Assembly (NCBI RefSeq): GCF_028769735.1
Contig: NW_026992287.1
Span: forward strand, 1-64,000
Direction: 5' to 3'
Length of the DNA stretch: 64,000 nt
Source of the DNA: Zonotrichia leucophrys gambelii
Taxonomy: Eukaryota > Chordata > Aves > Passeriformes > Passerellidae
The notes below the pieces were generated by a model. It did no database searches, was not told the DNA's origin, and was given only the letters and a program-made list of their open reading frames with translations. The number at the start of each line of letters is the position of its first letter. The first letter of the stretch is position 1. Below are positions 1 through 9,812 of the stretch, piece after piece. The position numbers were made by a program, and so were the translations under genes.

Positions 1-499
1 ACCCGGGGGATCCGGTCCTCGTGGGAGCCTTTAGGGCGTGGTGTCCCCGTCAGATCTTGCTTTCTCAGTGTGGTCCCCCTCAGTCTTGGCGCTGGGGACG
101 ACTCCCATGGTCAGGGCGAGAGGGACTCCGCATCTCTGCAGGCTCAGCACTTGGCTCCTCACGTCCGAACATCACTTTAGTCTCTCAACTCTTACTTGGC
201 TCGTTGTTTTTGGGGTTTTCTCTGTGCATTTGGAGATGTAGTCCCCCACAGCATGCTGGTCCTGGAGTCACTTTGCATAACCCCCCCCTCCAGGTCTCTC
301 CTCCTCACTGTTTTGGAAGGTCCCCACCCGTTACTGTCTCGGAGAAGGGCCATTATCTCGCCCCAGCCAGGGCTTTTACTTAGACAAAAACAACTATTAA
401 CAACAATGACCCGTAATTACCATAACATCAGCAGCAGCCCAGCAATAGTCGTAGCTTTTTTTCTAACAGAAAAAATCAACTGAATTTTTCTTGATAACA
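1..499 (-). repeat. LTR of family A (A0), truncated by the window edge
   Basis: This is a minus-strand copy of the same LTR found at 39727-40408, 41202-41870 and 49529-50209. Its U3 end reads TGTTATC on the minus strand and lies at 499. The U5 and polyadenylation part lies outside the window. No purine tract or env follows at 500. Instead plus-strand protease sequence of element C begins, so this LTR sits as an insertion or rearranged fragment at the start of C. The TSD cannot be tested because the other end is missing. Confidence 0.8.
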
Positions 500-728
500 C
501 CCTCAACTAAAAAAGGATCTGAAAATTTTCCAAGAGATACACCCAGAAGAGGAACAGGGAGGTCATGGGCTTTTTTTTCTGGGAGACAAGTGCCATCTAG
601 AGCCTTTGATAACTTTAAATTAGGCCTCCAAGGGGAGGAATTAGAGTTTATAATTAATACTGGGGCAGAGAAAACTTGTGTAGTAAATATCCCTGAGGGA
701 TGTGATGTCAGTAATGACACTGTTGTCA
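500..728 (+). pseudogene. pro: ERV-C protease (pro) N-terminal part
   Basis: The translation resembles the start of a retroviral aspartic protease, following the end of a gag nucleocapsid region. The aspartic protease signature is at 656-667. Its catalytic Asp is replaced by Asn (N-T-G-A instead of D-T-G-A), so even an unbroken copy would probably be inactive. The matching region of A2 lies at about 44630-44720. The frame is lost at about 729, where unrelated sequence is inserted, and protease sequence resumes at about 1576. The identification rests on the motif, the position before RT and resemblance to A2. Confidence 0.65.
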
Positions 729-1005
729 TGATCTGCCAGTACAGGAGAGGGTCGTGATGGTTTGTTAACTGATCTCAGAGTGCAAAAAAACAACACAGAG
801 GGGATTTCAGTATTAATCAAAACAAATTCACCTTTAATTGAGTGCCCACAGCAAATGCGATAGAAGGATTTAGAAAGGAGATAAAGGATGGCGGGGGGAA
901 TATAGCTACCAACAGAGAGACGGAATCCTTGTGGTCCGGCCAATAGAATCCTTCTTGTCATGTTGGGGAGAATCTAAGTCTTGGTTAACTCAGGGGTCTA
1001 TTACA
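729..1005 (-). repeat. Short LTR of a class II-like ERV inserted in ERV-C
   Basis: On the minus strand this stretch starts TGTAATAG (at 1005) and ends with CA (at 729-730). It contains a TATA-like stretch and an ATTAAA-type polyadenylation signal. Just upstream on the minus strand is a purine tract ending AGGGGAGGAC, which fits a polypurine tract directly before an LTR. The 277-bp size suits an alpha/beta-type element. The left border is inferred from where the C protease stops matching A2. Confidence 0.5.
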
Positions 1006-1575
1006 GTCCTCCCCTGAGGGGGGGAGGGGGGGGGAGGAACAGGAACAGGTAAAAGACAATGGAGAATAAGTCTATTGAAACTGCTGAGGGGGAATAGGTA
1101 CAATGAAGAATAAGTGTATTGAAGCTGCCAAGGGGGAGCAGGTCATGTTCTCAGCAGTGAGTGAGAGCAATTGTTTTCTTGGTCCAACGACCACATCTGA
1201 AGGCAACACTTGGCAAACATCTCGCTTCGGTCAGGCCAGCCCCCCCTGTGTTAGAATTATAGGGACCTCAGTCCTTGGGAGGGGGCTTCAATCTCCATTC
1301 GTCACGGTGATCATGAAACAGATGAAGGATTTTCCGTGGGGGACCACCAAATTAGCCCAGAAAATTCATTTGGCCAAGACGTGGGGAAGTTCATTGGCTA
1401 CTGTCATGAAGCAGGTGTAAGCATATAGGGCAAGTAGCTCCTTTGCCAGCCCCTGCTTAAAGCAGTGTACCATGGCAGCACTGCAAACACAGCTGTGAAT
1501 GATCACTTGGTGCGCATCCACCTCAACCAGGCCAGAACTCCAGTCAGGGTCCTCAGGGTCCTGGTCTCTGTCCTT
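1006..1575 (-). other. Internal fragment of the inserted element, with a short unrecognised reading frame
   Basis: On the minus strand this lies upstream of the LTR at 729-1005, so it is probably the 3' internal end of the same element. An open frame of about 70 codons runs from about 1575 down to 1366. It is Cys-rich near its start, with C-x-C and several other Cys and His residues. I do not recognise the product. Near 1040-1130 a segment of about 45 bp is present twice in imperfect tandem. The G-run around 1017-1036 is the complement of the pyrimidine run preceding the purine tract. Confidence 0.35.
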
Positions 1576-2504
1576 GCAACAGCCATGAGGAAAATGAGGG
1601 AAACTTTGGACCATCTCTTACAACTGTGAAGATAAGAGGAGCAAAAGGAGAGAGGTTTAAAGTCCCTGTCATTAAAAATGTAATAATTGAAGAGGAAACC
1701 AGAATAGGGATGGGAGATGTCTTATTAGTTCCTGGAGCAGGCAGCAACTTATTGGGGAGACACAGGTGCAACTAGGAATTGGGGTCATACCAGAAGAAGG
1801 AAAGATGACAGCTAAAGTGTTAAAACTTGGCCAAGAAGATGAGGAAAAGATTAACAAAGAAGTTTGGGCTGGGGAAGGAAATAGGGGAGGACTGAAAATT
1901 GACCCCATAAGGGTCAGGACTGAGAGGGAAGAATGTCCCATTCTTGTGCGTCAGTACCCTATATCCTGAGAAGGAAGAGAAGGCTTAAAGCCAGTAATAG
2001 AAGAATTTATAAAGGATGGGACATTGGAACCTTGTATGTCTCCTCATAATACCCCTATTCTCCCAGTAAAGATGTCTGATGGGAATTATAGATTAGTACA
2101 AGACTTAAGGGAATTTAAGAAAAGAACTCAGACCCATTACACATTGGTACCCAATCCCTATACTCTTTTAAGCAAAGTCCCACCCCAGTATCAGTGATTC
2201 AGTGTAGTTGATCTTAAAGACGCTTTTTGGGCTTGTCCATTAGCGGGGGAAAGCCGAAATAATTTTGCCTTTGAATGGGAGAATCCGAATACTAAAAGAA
2301 AGCAACAACTAAGATAAACAAAATTACCACAGGGATTTACTGAGTCTCCAAAGTTATTTAGACAAGCTTTAGAAGAAATATTACAAACTTTCCCCACTCC
2401 TCCTGGAATACAAATTACCCAATATGTAGATGATCTTTTACTATCAAGAGAAGTTGAAGTAAGGGAGGCTACTATAAAAGTTTTGAATTTTTGGGGGGAA
2501 AAAC
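1576..2504 (+). pseudogene. pol: ERV-C protease end and reverse transcriptase, first part
   Basis: Protease C-terminal sequence runs into the RT fingers and palm. The catalytic Y-V-D-D box is intact at 2423-2434. The Leu-Pro-Gln-Gly segment before it is recognisable near 2324. Stops and substitutions are scattered along the frame, for example TGA at about 1969 and a stop in the basic segment at about 2316. The order and spacing match A2 RT at 44950-45600. The frame is cut at 2505 by a solo LTR and resumes at 3040 with the RT thumb and connection. This is a dead copy. Confidence 0.75.
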
Positions 2505-3039
2505 TGAAAAGGACCCCTGGTCCTCAGATTAGGCTTAGCCCTGAGCAAGGCAGTCCTGGCTGGATAACTCAGTCCCTCTTGGAGATAGAGTGCCCGAATA
2601 TCCAGTCAGATCATAGCTGCTGGCTACCCTAAGCAAGCTTAGTGGATTTCAGCTCTTTAATGATTCTCAGCTTTCTTAGGATTTCAGCTCGAGCTTGCTT
2701 GCTTAGGGTGCCGGAAGGCTAGGGGTAGCAGCAGATGCAAAAGAGGAGAAGGAGGGTCATGTCGGTTCCACAGCGATGGTTTATTGAGGGGTCTGTGAAG
2801 GGTTCCAGCGACAGCCCTTCTTCTCCCGAATGGGCTAAAACAGCCTCGTTTTACAGGGTATGGGGAGATCCAAGCTTGTCCAATAGTAAGGGTTAGGGGA
2901 AAAGTGGCCTATGGGGTTACAGAGATAAGCTAGGCAGAAGACAGGAGGTAATTTTGCTGTCTCATCATGACTCAGCAATTCCTACTGTTAAGTCTCAGCC
3001 TGCCACGAGGCCCTAGCCAACTCCATAGAGTCTGCTACA
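2505..3039 (-). repeat. Solo LTR (class II-like) inserted in ERV-C RT
   Basis: On the minus strand the element begins TGTAGCAGAC and ends CCTTTTCA, the usual TG...CA ends, and is 535 bp long. It carries an AATAAA signal (complement near 2783) in the expected place. RT sequence of C is continuous on either side when it is removed. The flanks AAAAAC (2499-2504) and AAAAAG (3040-3045) form a 6-bp TSD with one mismatch, typical of class II ERVs. Confidence 0.7.
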
Positions 3040-3702
3040 AAAAAGGATTAAGAGTATCAAAAAGGAAACTACAATTTGTGGAACCAGAAGTAAAATATCT
3101 CGGCCACCTAATAAGGAAAGGTAGCTGAAAGCTAAATCCTGAGAGGATTGCAGGGATTTTATCTCTTCCCCATCCCTCTTCGAAGAAGGAAGTTAGACGT
3201 CTGCTCGGATTATTGGGATATTGTAGACTATGGATAGAAGGGCATACACAAGCAGTGAAATTTTTATATGAAAAATTGACTGAGGGAGACTATATAAATT
3301 GGACTAAGGAAGATGACAATAAATTAGAAGAATTGAAGTTTAAACTGACTTCTGAATGAGCTTTGAGTTTACCTTCACTAAAAAAGCTCTTTCTTCTGTA
3401 TGTAAATTTGGAAGGTAGAGTAGCTCATAGAGTTTTAGTCCAAGAATGGAGGGGGGGGGGAATAAAAGGACCAAAAACTTCTTTATCAAAATTGTTGGAC
3501 CCCGTGAGCCTTGGCCAGCCAGTTTGTATTCAAGCTATAGCAGCTACTGCTATTTTGGTAGAGGAAAATCATAAACTTACTTTTGGAGGTAAACTAATTG
3601 TGTAGACACCTCGTGCAGTCCGAAATGTGTTAAATCAAAAGTAGAAAAATGGTTACAGATTCTAGGATATTAAAATATGAAACTCTTTTGATAAACAATG
3701 AT
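3040..3702 (+). pseudogene. pol: ERV-C reverse transcriptase, second part (thumb/connection)
   Basis: The translation resumes RT after the solo LTR and follows A2 closely in order: thumb, connection, then the run-up to RNase H. In-frame stops include positions near 3126, 3358 and 3603. The remnant ends inside the segment matching about 46240 of A2, exactly where the inverted A-family LTR sequence starts (3703). RNase H, integrase and env of this element are not in the window. Confidence 0.7.
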
Positions 3703-3903
3703 TGAAATAAGCAGGGCCAGGAGACTTCTTCTCCTTTTTAATGCCTTTATTAAAAGTGATCAGCTCAGGATTGGGCGGCTCGGCAGGGCTGCAGTCCCCG
3801 TCGCGTCTCCCAGGGCGACTCAGAGGAGGAGGACATGCGCAGCTGATCACTTTTAATAAAGGCATTAAAAAGGAGAAGAAGTCTCCTGGCCCTGCTTATT
3901 TCA
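3703..3903. repeat. Perfect 63-bp inverted repeat made of LTR-A 3' ends (fold-back)
   Basis: The minus-strand LTR-A terminus at 3703-3765 is repeated as an exact reverse complement at 3841-3903. A 75-bp spacer (3766-3840) continues the minus-strand LTR inward. The plus-strand arm then leads directly into the A1 primer-binding region. Both arms share a base (GCTTATTTCA) that differs from the A2 copies (GTTTATTTCA), so the arms arose from one another. A1 therefore lacks a normal 5' LTR; most of U3 is absent. Confidence 0.9.
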
Positions 3904-3905
3904 GC

Positions 3906-3925
3906 TGGGGGCGTTCATCCAGGAT
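3906..3925 (+). promoter_or_regulatory. Primer-binding site of ERV-A1 (tRNA-Pro-like, tentative)
   Basis: The site begins TGG two bases after the LTR CA end and resembles the complement of the tRNA-Pro 3' end, with a 2-base length difference. The A2 copy at 41873-41892 shows the same insertion with different substitutions. Primer identity is tentative; position and the TGG start are clear. Confidence 0.6.
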
Positions 3926-4770
3926 AGCTACGCCGCAAGAAGACTCAACACTGGCCATCTTGGACTTCAGGAATGCTGGCTATCAGGACCAGAGGGATCG
4001 GCTCAGGAGCAATGACGCAGAGGAGCAGCGGCGCACCGGATTGGTGAGAAAGCCGGTGGCGGGGGTGGGAGACGTGCGCATGTGTGTGTGAATGAGACGA
4101 AGGCCGGCAGCCGGACCTTCGAAGTGAGAGCGGGCCCCTCAGTACAACGGTTCCGGATTCCTGCGAAGGGCCCGGCCAGGAACAGGGGGCAGTGCTTAGA
4201 ATTAGTGTGATAGAGCCGTCTCCCAAGAGGGAATAAAGGCCTCCCCCCCCGTCCCCTCCGGGCGTGCGGAGGGAATATTTGTATGAGTGGCAGGCACCCC
4301 AAAGTAAGTCCTGACAAAGGGAAGTCAGGCAGATTTGTCAGTCCCGAGAAGGATTCGGGTAGCTCACAAGCCCTGCAGGCAAAAGTAAGTCCTGACACAG
4401 GAGTCAGGCACAAACCCCAGAGAAAGAGGCTGTGGTTTGCTTTTAAGTCCTGATACGGTGAAGCCTAAAAATTGGCGGGTTAGGCAAACTAAAAACCAGG
4501 CAGTTGTTTTTCCTGACAGAGGGAGTCAGGCACGACCCGGATTCGTAGGCCGAGGCTTCGTGTGTTCAAGTCCCGATAGATGTAAGACCTGATGTTGAGA
4601 TAGTTAGGCAATCAAGAGATTGGGCAGTTGTTTCAGTATGAAGTCCTGAGCATCAGGCAGAAATTTTGAAGTTTCAGTGGAGGAGGCTGAAGCTCCTCAA
4701 AGAAGGTTCTTTTTGAAATTACCGGTCAGTAAAGGCACCTTTGGGATTTTTTACTGTTAAGACTTGTAAA
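3926..4770 (+). promoter_or_regulatory. ERV-A1 untranslated leader with hairpin array
   Basis: About 845 bases separate the primer site from the gag start. Several short stem-loops of one type are visible: CCTGAC...GTCAGG at 4310-4329, 4391-4408 and 4512-4530; CCCGA...TCGGG at 4343-4359; and CCTGA-GCA-TCAGG at 4645-4657. The same set occurs in the A2 leader. In known gammaretroviruses this region holds RNA packaging and dimer signals, so a packaging role is a reasonable inference. Confidence 0.6.
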
Positions 4771-6566
4771 ATGGGCGGGTGTAATAGTAAAAAGACCAGC
4801 AAGAAACTGAGGGATAAACCTCCCAATAGTCCCTTAGGAGAACTGTTAGTAAAATGGGATTCTATAGAGGCCACAGAGGGATTAGATAAAGTGAAAATGA
4901 TCCATTATTGTATGGAAGTGTGGCCAGAATTAGAGTTACAAAGAGGATGGCCTTGGTGTGGGACAAAGGATAAGTGGATGTGCCAGCTATTAAATAATTA
5001 TCTGACAGCTCGAGGGGATACTGATCCTGAGCAAGTATTGTATGTAGCTTGCTGGTTAAAGAGCGCTGTTGGGGATGAAGGGGTGCGAATTTGTAAGGTA
5101 CAGAGGAAGAAAGAGGGGAATGAAGGAGGGGATGATAGAACTAGTAAAAGATGGGATCCCCTGGATTATTTGCCTCCTTCTGCCCCTCCACCTTATAACC
5201 CTCTTCTTCAAGCACCTCAAATGGCAGATCCGGTTCTTCCCCCGGCTGCCATCTCATTACCACCATCTCAGATGCCTCCTTCTACCTCTTCAGCTTCCGG
5301 TATGATAAACCCACTATCCCCTCCAGTTCCTTCTGCACCACCACAAGTGCCTACTCCACCTGCTGCATTCCCAACCCCTTCGCCAGCTGCACTTAATATC
5401 CACTCAGGCTCTTCTCCCCCTCCTATTGTTGTCCATTTACCTCCTCCTAGTTGGGGCACAAATGTCTCCTCGCCTGATAAACAGCTATGAGCAAATACAC
5501 CTGCTGATGGGCAGAAAGTTCAAGGTAACCCAGATATCCCTCAAAGTAGTTTGGCATCTGAAGATGGGCCATACTGTAGCACCAGTTCCAAGACCTCCAT
5601 GGCAGAGAGACTCTTTCCCCTCAGAGAGGTTCCTATGGGAGGAGTAGTGGGAGGTGTTGGCTTTGTGAATGCTCCCCTAACTGCTTCTGAGGTGAGAGGA
5701 TTCAAGAAAGAGTTGGGGCATTTTGTTGAGGACCCAGTGGGCATAGCCAACCAAGTGGATCAATTTCTAGGTCCAAATATCTTCACTTGGGGAGAAATGA
5801 ATTCCATCCTGAGTATATTGTTTTCCCCAGAAGAGGTCCAGATGATTAGGGTGGCTAGCATAAGAATTTGGGAGAAAGATAACCGTCCAGGACCCCAGGT
5901 GCCATCAGGTGAGCAGAAATTGCCACTAACGGATCCCAGCTGGAACCCTTACCAGGAGGAGGGGAGGAAGGCCATGATGGAATATAGGTCTTTGATAATA
6001 CGGGGGATCAAAGAGTCAGTTCCCAAAGGAACTAACACCCAATTGGCATTTGAGGGCACACAGGAGAAAGATGAAGCTCCTGCTGCCTGGCTTAATCGCC
6101 TAAAGCGGAACTTCCAGTTGTACTCCAGAATAGACCCAGACACCCCAGAAGGTCAAATGCTACTAAAAGTCCAATTTGTTACCAAATCTTGGCCTGATAT
6201 ATGGAGGAAACTGGAAAAGATGCAAGAGTGGCAAGCGAAGGACATAAGTGAGTAATTAAGAGAGGCATTGAAGGTGTATTTAAGGAGGGAGGAAGAAAAA
6301 GCAAAGGCCAAGGCTAAGATCATGGTCGCTGTAGCTAGAGAAAGTGCAGGGGGGGCGGGTCCACCACCAGGAGGAGGCAGAGACAGGCCAGTACTGGCGG
6401 GTGCACGAAGGATTTAGAGACATCAAGTCCCTTTGAGAGAACGACATTGCTATTTCTGTGGAGAGAGCCAGGACACATCAGGAGGTTTTGTAGGAAGCTC
6501 AGTCTTCATGTGGCAATAGCCAGGGAACAAGATAATTTAGGGAAGATCCTTAAAGGTGACAAGTAG
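4771..6566 (+). pseudogene. gag: ERV-A1 gag (matrix, PPPY late domain, capsid, damaged nucleocapsid)
   Basis: Gag would form the virion shell. The start at 4771 gives Met-Gly-Gly-Cys, a myristoylation-type N-terminus, followed by a matrix-like segment with an S-P-L-x-x-x-L motif. A proline-rich region carries a P-P-P-Y late-budding motif at about residues 139-142 (5185-5196). An in-frame TGA lies at 5488-5490 (codon 240) at the proline-rich/capsid boundary; A2 has the same stop. Capsid follows to about 6250, with a gammaretrovirus-like major homology area. A TAA at 6253-6255 replaces a Leu codon of A2. A later TAG near 6415 and a shift inside the zinc knuckle (about 6451-6480) break the nucleocapsid. 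A terminal TAG is at 6564-6566. Confidence 0.85.
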
Positions 6567-6722
6567 AGGGTCGGGGGCTTTGCACTTTAGGGGACCTGCT
6601 GCAACATCTAGACGAGCCCTTGGTAAACTTTGAGGTGGGACCCCTAAATGAAGAATTAGAACTTTTGGTTGATACAGGGGCAGATAAGTCCTTTCTCAAT
6701 AAAGTAACATCTGAAGTTAGAA
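6567..6722 (+). pseudogene. pro: ERV-A1 protease, N-terminal fragment
   Basis: Directly after the gag TAG, sequence matching the A2 protease start continues. The aspartic protease signature D-T-G-A is intact at about 6673-6684, unlike A2 where the Gly is Trp. Small shifts precede it. Similarity to A2 ends at about 6722, where unrelated C-poor sequence begins. The rest of protease and nearly all of pol are deleted in this copy. Confidence 0.65.
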
Positions 6723-7602
6723 AAAAAAGCTAGGTAGAAAGGATATCCAATACTACCAAAACTGGCCAGTAAGACTTAACTTGTAAAAAGTGGTGTGAAA
6801 TTGAAAGGTACTTTATTGTTGTCTTGTGTGTGAGAGTGAGTCACAAGCAAAGTCAGCCTCAACTTCCCGGGCAGGTGGGAAGGGGGCGGTGGAAGTGTGT
6901 GTGTGACCTGCAAACCAGGCTTGTGTCCCCCGGGCGGGTAGGGGCTGTGGCCAAAATGTGTGTGTGTGTGTGTGTGTGACCTGCAAACCAGACTAGTGCT
7001 CCCCAGATGTGTGAGGGAGCCGTAGCTGTAAGAGTGAGTGACACACAGGCAGCCTCCCAGGTGAATGTGCACCAGAGGCAACCAGAGTCAGGGCCCTTCC
7101 AAGAGGCCCAGAGATACTGAGACATGTGGGCCAACCCCAATGTGAAAAGGGGAGCTATAGGGACCTGCGATTATCTATCAATAGGTTTGTGTCTTAAAAG
7201 TGTAGAGGAATGTGTGGAAGTGAATGGGAAATGAGAGAGTGAATATAAACAAATTAGAATAGAGGTAATGTAGTTACAAGTTTTACCACATCTTCTTAGA
7301 GGGAAGTGTATTGTGCAGAAGAATGGTGTAAAGAAAAAAAAGGAAAAAATTAAATGTAAGGAGTTGAAAGAAATATTTAAGCTGTAAGTGAAAGTATGCA
7401 TCAGAAGCAAGAGATAAATAAATAAGATCTTGAAAAATAGAACAGAAAACCAGTGAATTAAATACACAGAAAAATAAGAGAATAAAAGTACTTTGAGAGT
7501 TAAGTTTGCTGAGAAATACAACTCCTTGAAAAATACAGAGTATGTAGAAGTTGATGAGAGGAACATGCAAGCTATGGAAAAAGAGAAATTACTGATAACA
7601 TT
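6723..7602. other. C-poor, GT-rich sequence replacing A1 pol; degenerate tandem repeats
   Basis: No coding feature is supported here. Between about 6837 and 7100 segments with GTGTGTGACCTGCAAACCAG recur (about 6898 and 6974), with a pure GT run at about 6960-6978. From 7140 to 7602 the plus strand is poor in C. The strand bias resembles the long leaders of family B, so this could be a leader fragment of a B-like element; that is inference only. Confidence 0.4.
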
Positions 7603-8948
7603 TGTCGTGGTTTGACCAGGAAGGAGTGGGAATTCTGGGAAGCTGTGGTCTAACCAATGAAGGTTTTGGGTTTGAGACTGGCGTCCGGTGTGGCCAGTGG
7701 GGTTTGGACACACCTCCGAGAATACACAGGGGTTAAAAGCAAGGCACTGCCCTTGGCACTCTCTCTTGGGACGTCGCTGTGAAGAGGTCAGATCTCTTCC
7801 CCCGTCCAGCCTTGCTGCTGGGCGGGGGAGGGGCAGCCATGCGGTAGGCCCGGGGCCTGGACGGAGATGGGGGTGAGAAAGTTCTCAAGGATGGAAGGGT
7901 GGCGGAGCCCCAAGAAACATCGGGCAGCCATTCCCCCCCCCCCCCCCCCAGGAGGGAGAGAGAGGGAGAGTCGGCGGTGATAGCAGCCGGCCCAGGAGGA
8001 GAAAGGGGGGGAAGGGCGCAGCCCGGCCGGCCGCAGCAGCAGCAGCACGTGTGGGAGTATCATCTCGTCCCAGGACAGACAGAGACTGAAAACTTTTAAC
8101 CCTTTCTTGCATGATTGGGGCCTTGCAAAAATGCTAATCCTCCTCGAAGCTGAATAAGAAGGGAGATAAGAGATGAGATAAGACAAGGACCTGGCCCGAA
8201 GAATGTGGAGATGATTGGATGGGGAGAGATGATTTGGAGTGGCCTTTTGGCTGGACTTTTCTCGTGGCTATGGACTCAGTTGTTCCTGTGACACAGACTG
8301 CATTTAGGGGGAGGCAGTGCCTCAAAACCAGGAAGGTTCTTCGTGAGGACCCCCCGGCCCCAGGGGGTTGGAAAAATATGGGGGGGACAGATGTCCCAAA
8401 AGCAGAGACTGTGCCTTTTTGGAGTGAGACAAGGCATCCTTGAAAGACAACCCTAAAAGCAGCTCTGGCCATGCGCAGTGGTGAGAGCACTGGGCATGGA
8501 AGGAAGATGTTACAAGCGGCAAAAGGACTCTTTTTTTCCCGGGCGGTGCCGAAGTGACAGAGAAGCACACGAGGTTTCAGTGTGTTTCCAGGAGAAGCCT
8601 ATGGAACGAGAAGGACTCCTTTCCTCTTCATGAACTGATGTTTGAGTATACTAAAGTGTGGGGCCAAGGCTGGGCAGTTGTTTTGGGAGAATGTATCGGA
8701 TTGGGAAAGTCAGGGAGTGGGGAGGAGGAAAGTGGCTTTTTTGTAAGGTTTTCAATTTCTTCTTTTTTTTTTTTTTTTTCCTTTTCCTTATAGTCTCTCC
8801 CTATTTTCCTGTAGTGTAGGTAATAAAGTGTTCTTTATGTTTAAGTTGGAGCCTGTTTTGCTTATTCCTGGTCACATCTCACAGCAGACACCAGGGTGAG
8901 GCATTTTCATGGGGGGCACTGGCTCTGTGCCAGGCTCAAACCATGACA
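7603..8948 (+). repeat. Solo LTR of family D (D1), class III/ERVL-like
   Basis: A 1346-bp LTR with ends TGTCGTGG and CCATGACA, forming short terminal inverted repeats. It has an AATAAA signal near 8822 followed by a GT-rich segment. Flanks ACATT (7598-7602) and ATATT (8949-8953) form a 5-bp TSD with one mismatch, usual for ERVL-type elements. C-runs at 7935-7951 and a T-run near 8763-8780 are simple internal repeats. Open frames on either strand here are not genes. Confidence 0.8.
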
Positions 8949-9075
8949 ATATTAAACAGAGAAGCTGAGTTTTGATAAAATCATTAAATAGCAGACGATT
9001 AATGCCTGTGTTTGAAAGCCCGTTTCAGGTATTCTTCATTACTAAGACGGTTGGACTCACATCACTCTCACCCCC
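8949..9075 (+). pseudogene. pol: ERV-A1 integrase C-terminal fragment
   Basis: Sequence right of the D1 LTR matches A2 integrase at about 47845-47990: the C-terminal DNA-binding domain with its VLIK-like start and the trailing proline-rich tail. The N-terminal zinc domain and catalytic core are absent. Small shifts and substitutions break the frame. It shows that A1 once had a full pol. Confidence 0.65.
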
Positions 9076-9410
9076 TGGAACTGGACCAGGATTCAACACC
9101 AAGTTTTTCCCTCTGGCATTCTGGTATTGGACCGGACTCCACCCCTTTCTCCTTCTGGCATTGGGCCAGAATCTCAGTTTTTCCCTCTGGCATTGGGCCA
9201 GAGTCCACACCACTCACCTCCAGGCACTGGATAAGGATTCATCCACATCACAAGTTAATTCACCTGAGTATACCAGGATTTAAAGTTGACTCTCAGGAGG
9301 AAGAGTCAAAAAAACTGAACTGTATAGGAAAAAATGGTATCAGAGTTCTAATATTGCTTAAAATGTTTCAAAACTGTTCTGTGTAAACTATGTTGGTAAA
9401 AAGTTTAAGG
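9076..9410 (+). repeat. ERV-A1 pol-env spacer with short tandem repeats
   Basis: Three imperfect units built around CTCTGGCATTGGGCCAGA lie at about 9103-9215. A2 has one such unit at the same place (about 48020-48060). From 9216 the spacer is nearly identical to 48060-48250 of A2 and stops at 9410, where LTR B1 begins. Confidence 0.6.
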
Positions 9411-9809
9411 TGAGACAGAGTAGGGATCCGTCCTGAATTAGGTGAAGTGTCTAACAACGGTGAAAAGTCTGTGAGGCCAAAGCTGAAGGAAAAACTCGTA
9501 TGCCGAGACAGCAAGGAGACAGAGAAAGAAAAACAGAAAAGACCACGAGGTCAATTTGCCCCGACCTAGAAATTCCTTTGATAAAGAAGAACTGGTGCTA
9601 AATGTCATGCGGGATGAATATGTATGAACTTAGTGTGAAACTGTATGCATATGCATTTTGAAGGAGGATAAAAGGAGGTCTGAAATTTTAAGGGGTATGC
9701 ATGCCTTTTGAGAAGAATTTTCTCCGTGTGTGTCCGGTGCCGTAAATAAAAATACCGAGCTTTACAACTTTTTTAAAGTTGTGAGGTTTCTTCTTTTCTC
9801 GGCAAAACA
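9411..9809 (+). repeat. 5' LTR of ERV-B1
   Basis: 399 bp, starts TGAGACAG and ends CAAAACA. A TATA-like GGATAAAAGG lies near 9666 and an AATAAA signal near 9745, followed by the R/U5 segment. It is very similar to 18162-18560 and, on the other strand, to 59283-59681. Confidence 0.9.
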
Positions 9810-9812
9810 TTA

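Larger units (their letters stand above)
500..3702 (+). mobile_element. ERV-C: degraded A-like provirus remnant (protease and reverse transcriptase)
   Basis: This is a plus-strand provirus remnant with protease then reverse transcriptase in normal retroviral order. It is clearly related to the A2 pol at 44589-46556 but diverged from it. It begins abruptly after LTR A0 and ends abruptly at 3702, where the inverted A1 LTR starts. Two insertions interrupt it: a class II-like fragment at about 729-1575 and a solo LTR at 2505-3039. No integrase, env or LTR of its own is visible. Confidence 0.75.
3703..9410 (+). mobile_element. ERV-A1: defective gammaretrovirus-like provirus with fold-back 5' end
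   Basis: The order is: fold-back LTR end, primer-binding site, leader with hairpins, gag (4771-6566), protease start, then a large gap in pol. After an inserted D-family LTR, the last part of integrase follows at 8949-9075, with a pol-env spacer to 9410. B1 begins abruptly at 9411 in that spacer. The equivalent intact order is in A2. RT, RNase H, most of integrase and the whole env are missing from this copy. The gag copy is the better-preserved of the two in the window. Confidence 0.8.

Noticed and set aside
7171..7713. 180-codon minus frame
   Set aside because: Low-complexity Phe/Ser/Leu/Thr-rich translation of a C-poor stretch that crosses the D1 LTR border; no motif.
8134..8568. 144-codon minus frame in LTR D1 (and 180 codons at 22671-23213 in D2)
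   Set aside because: GC-rich LTR sequence; frames differ among D copies and have no domain.
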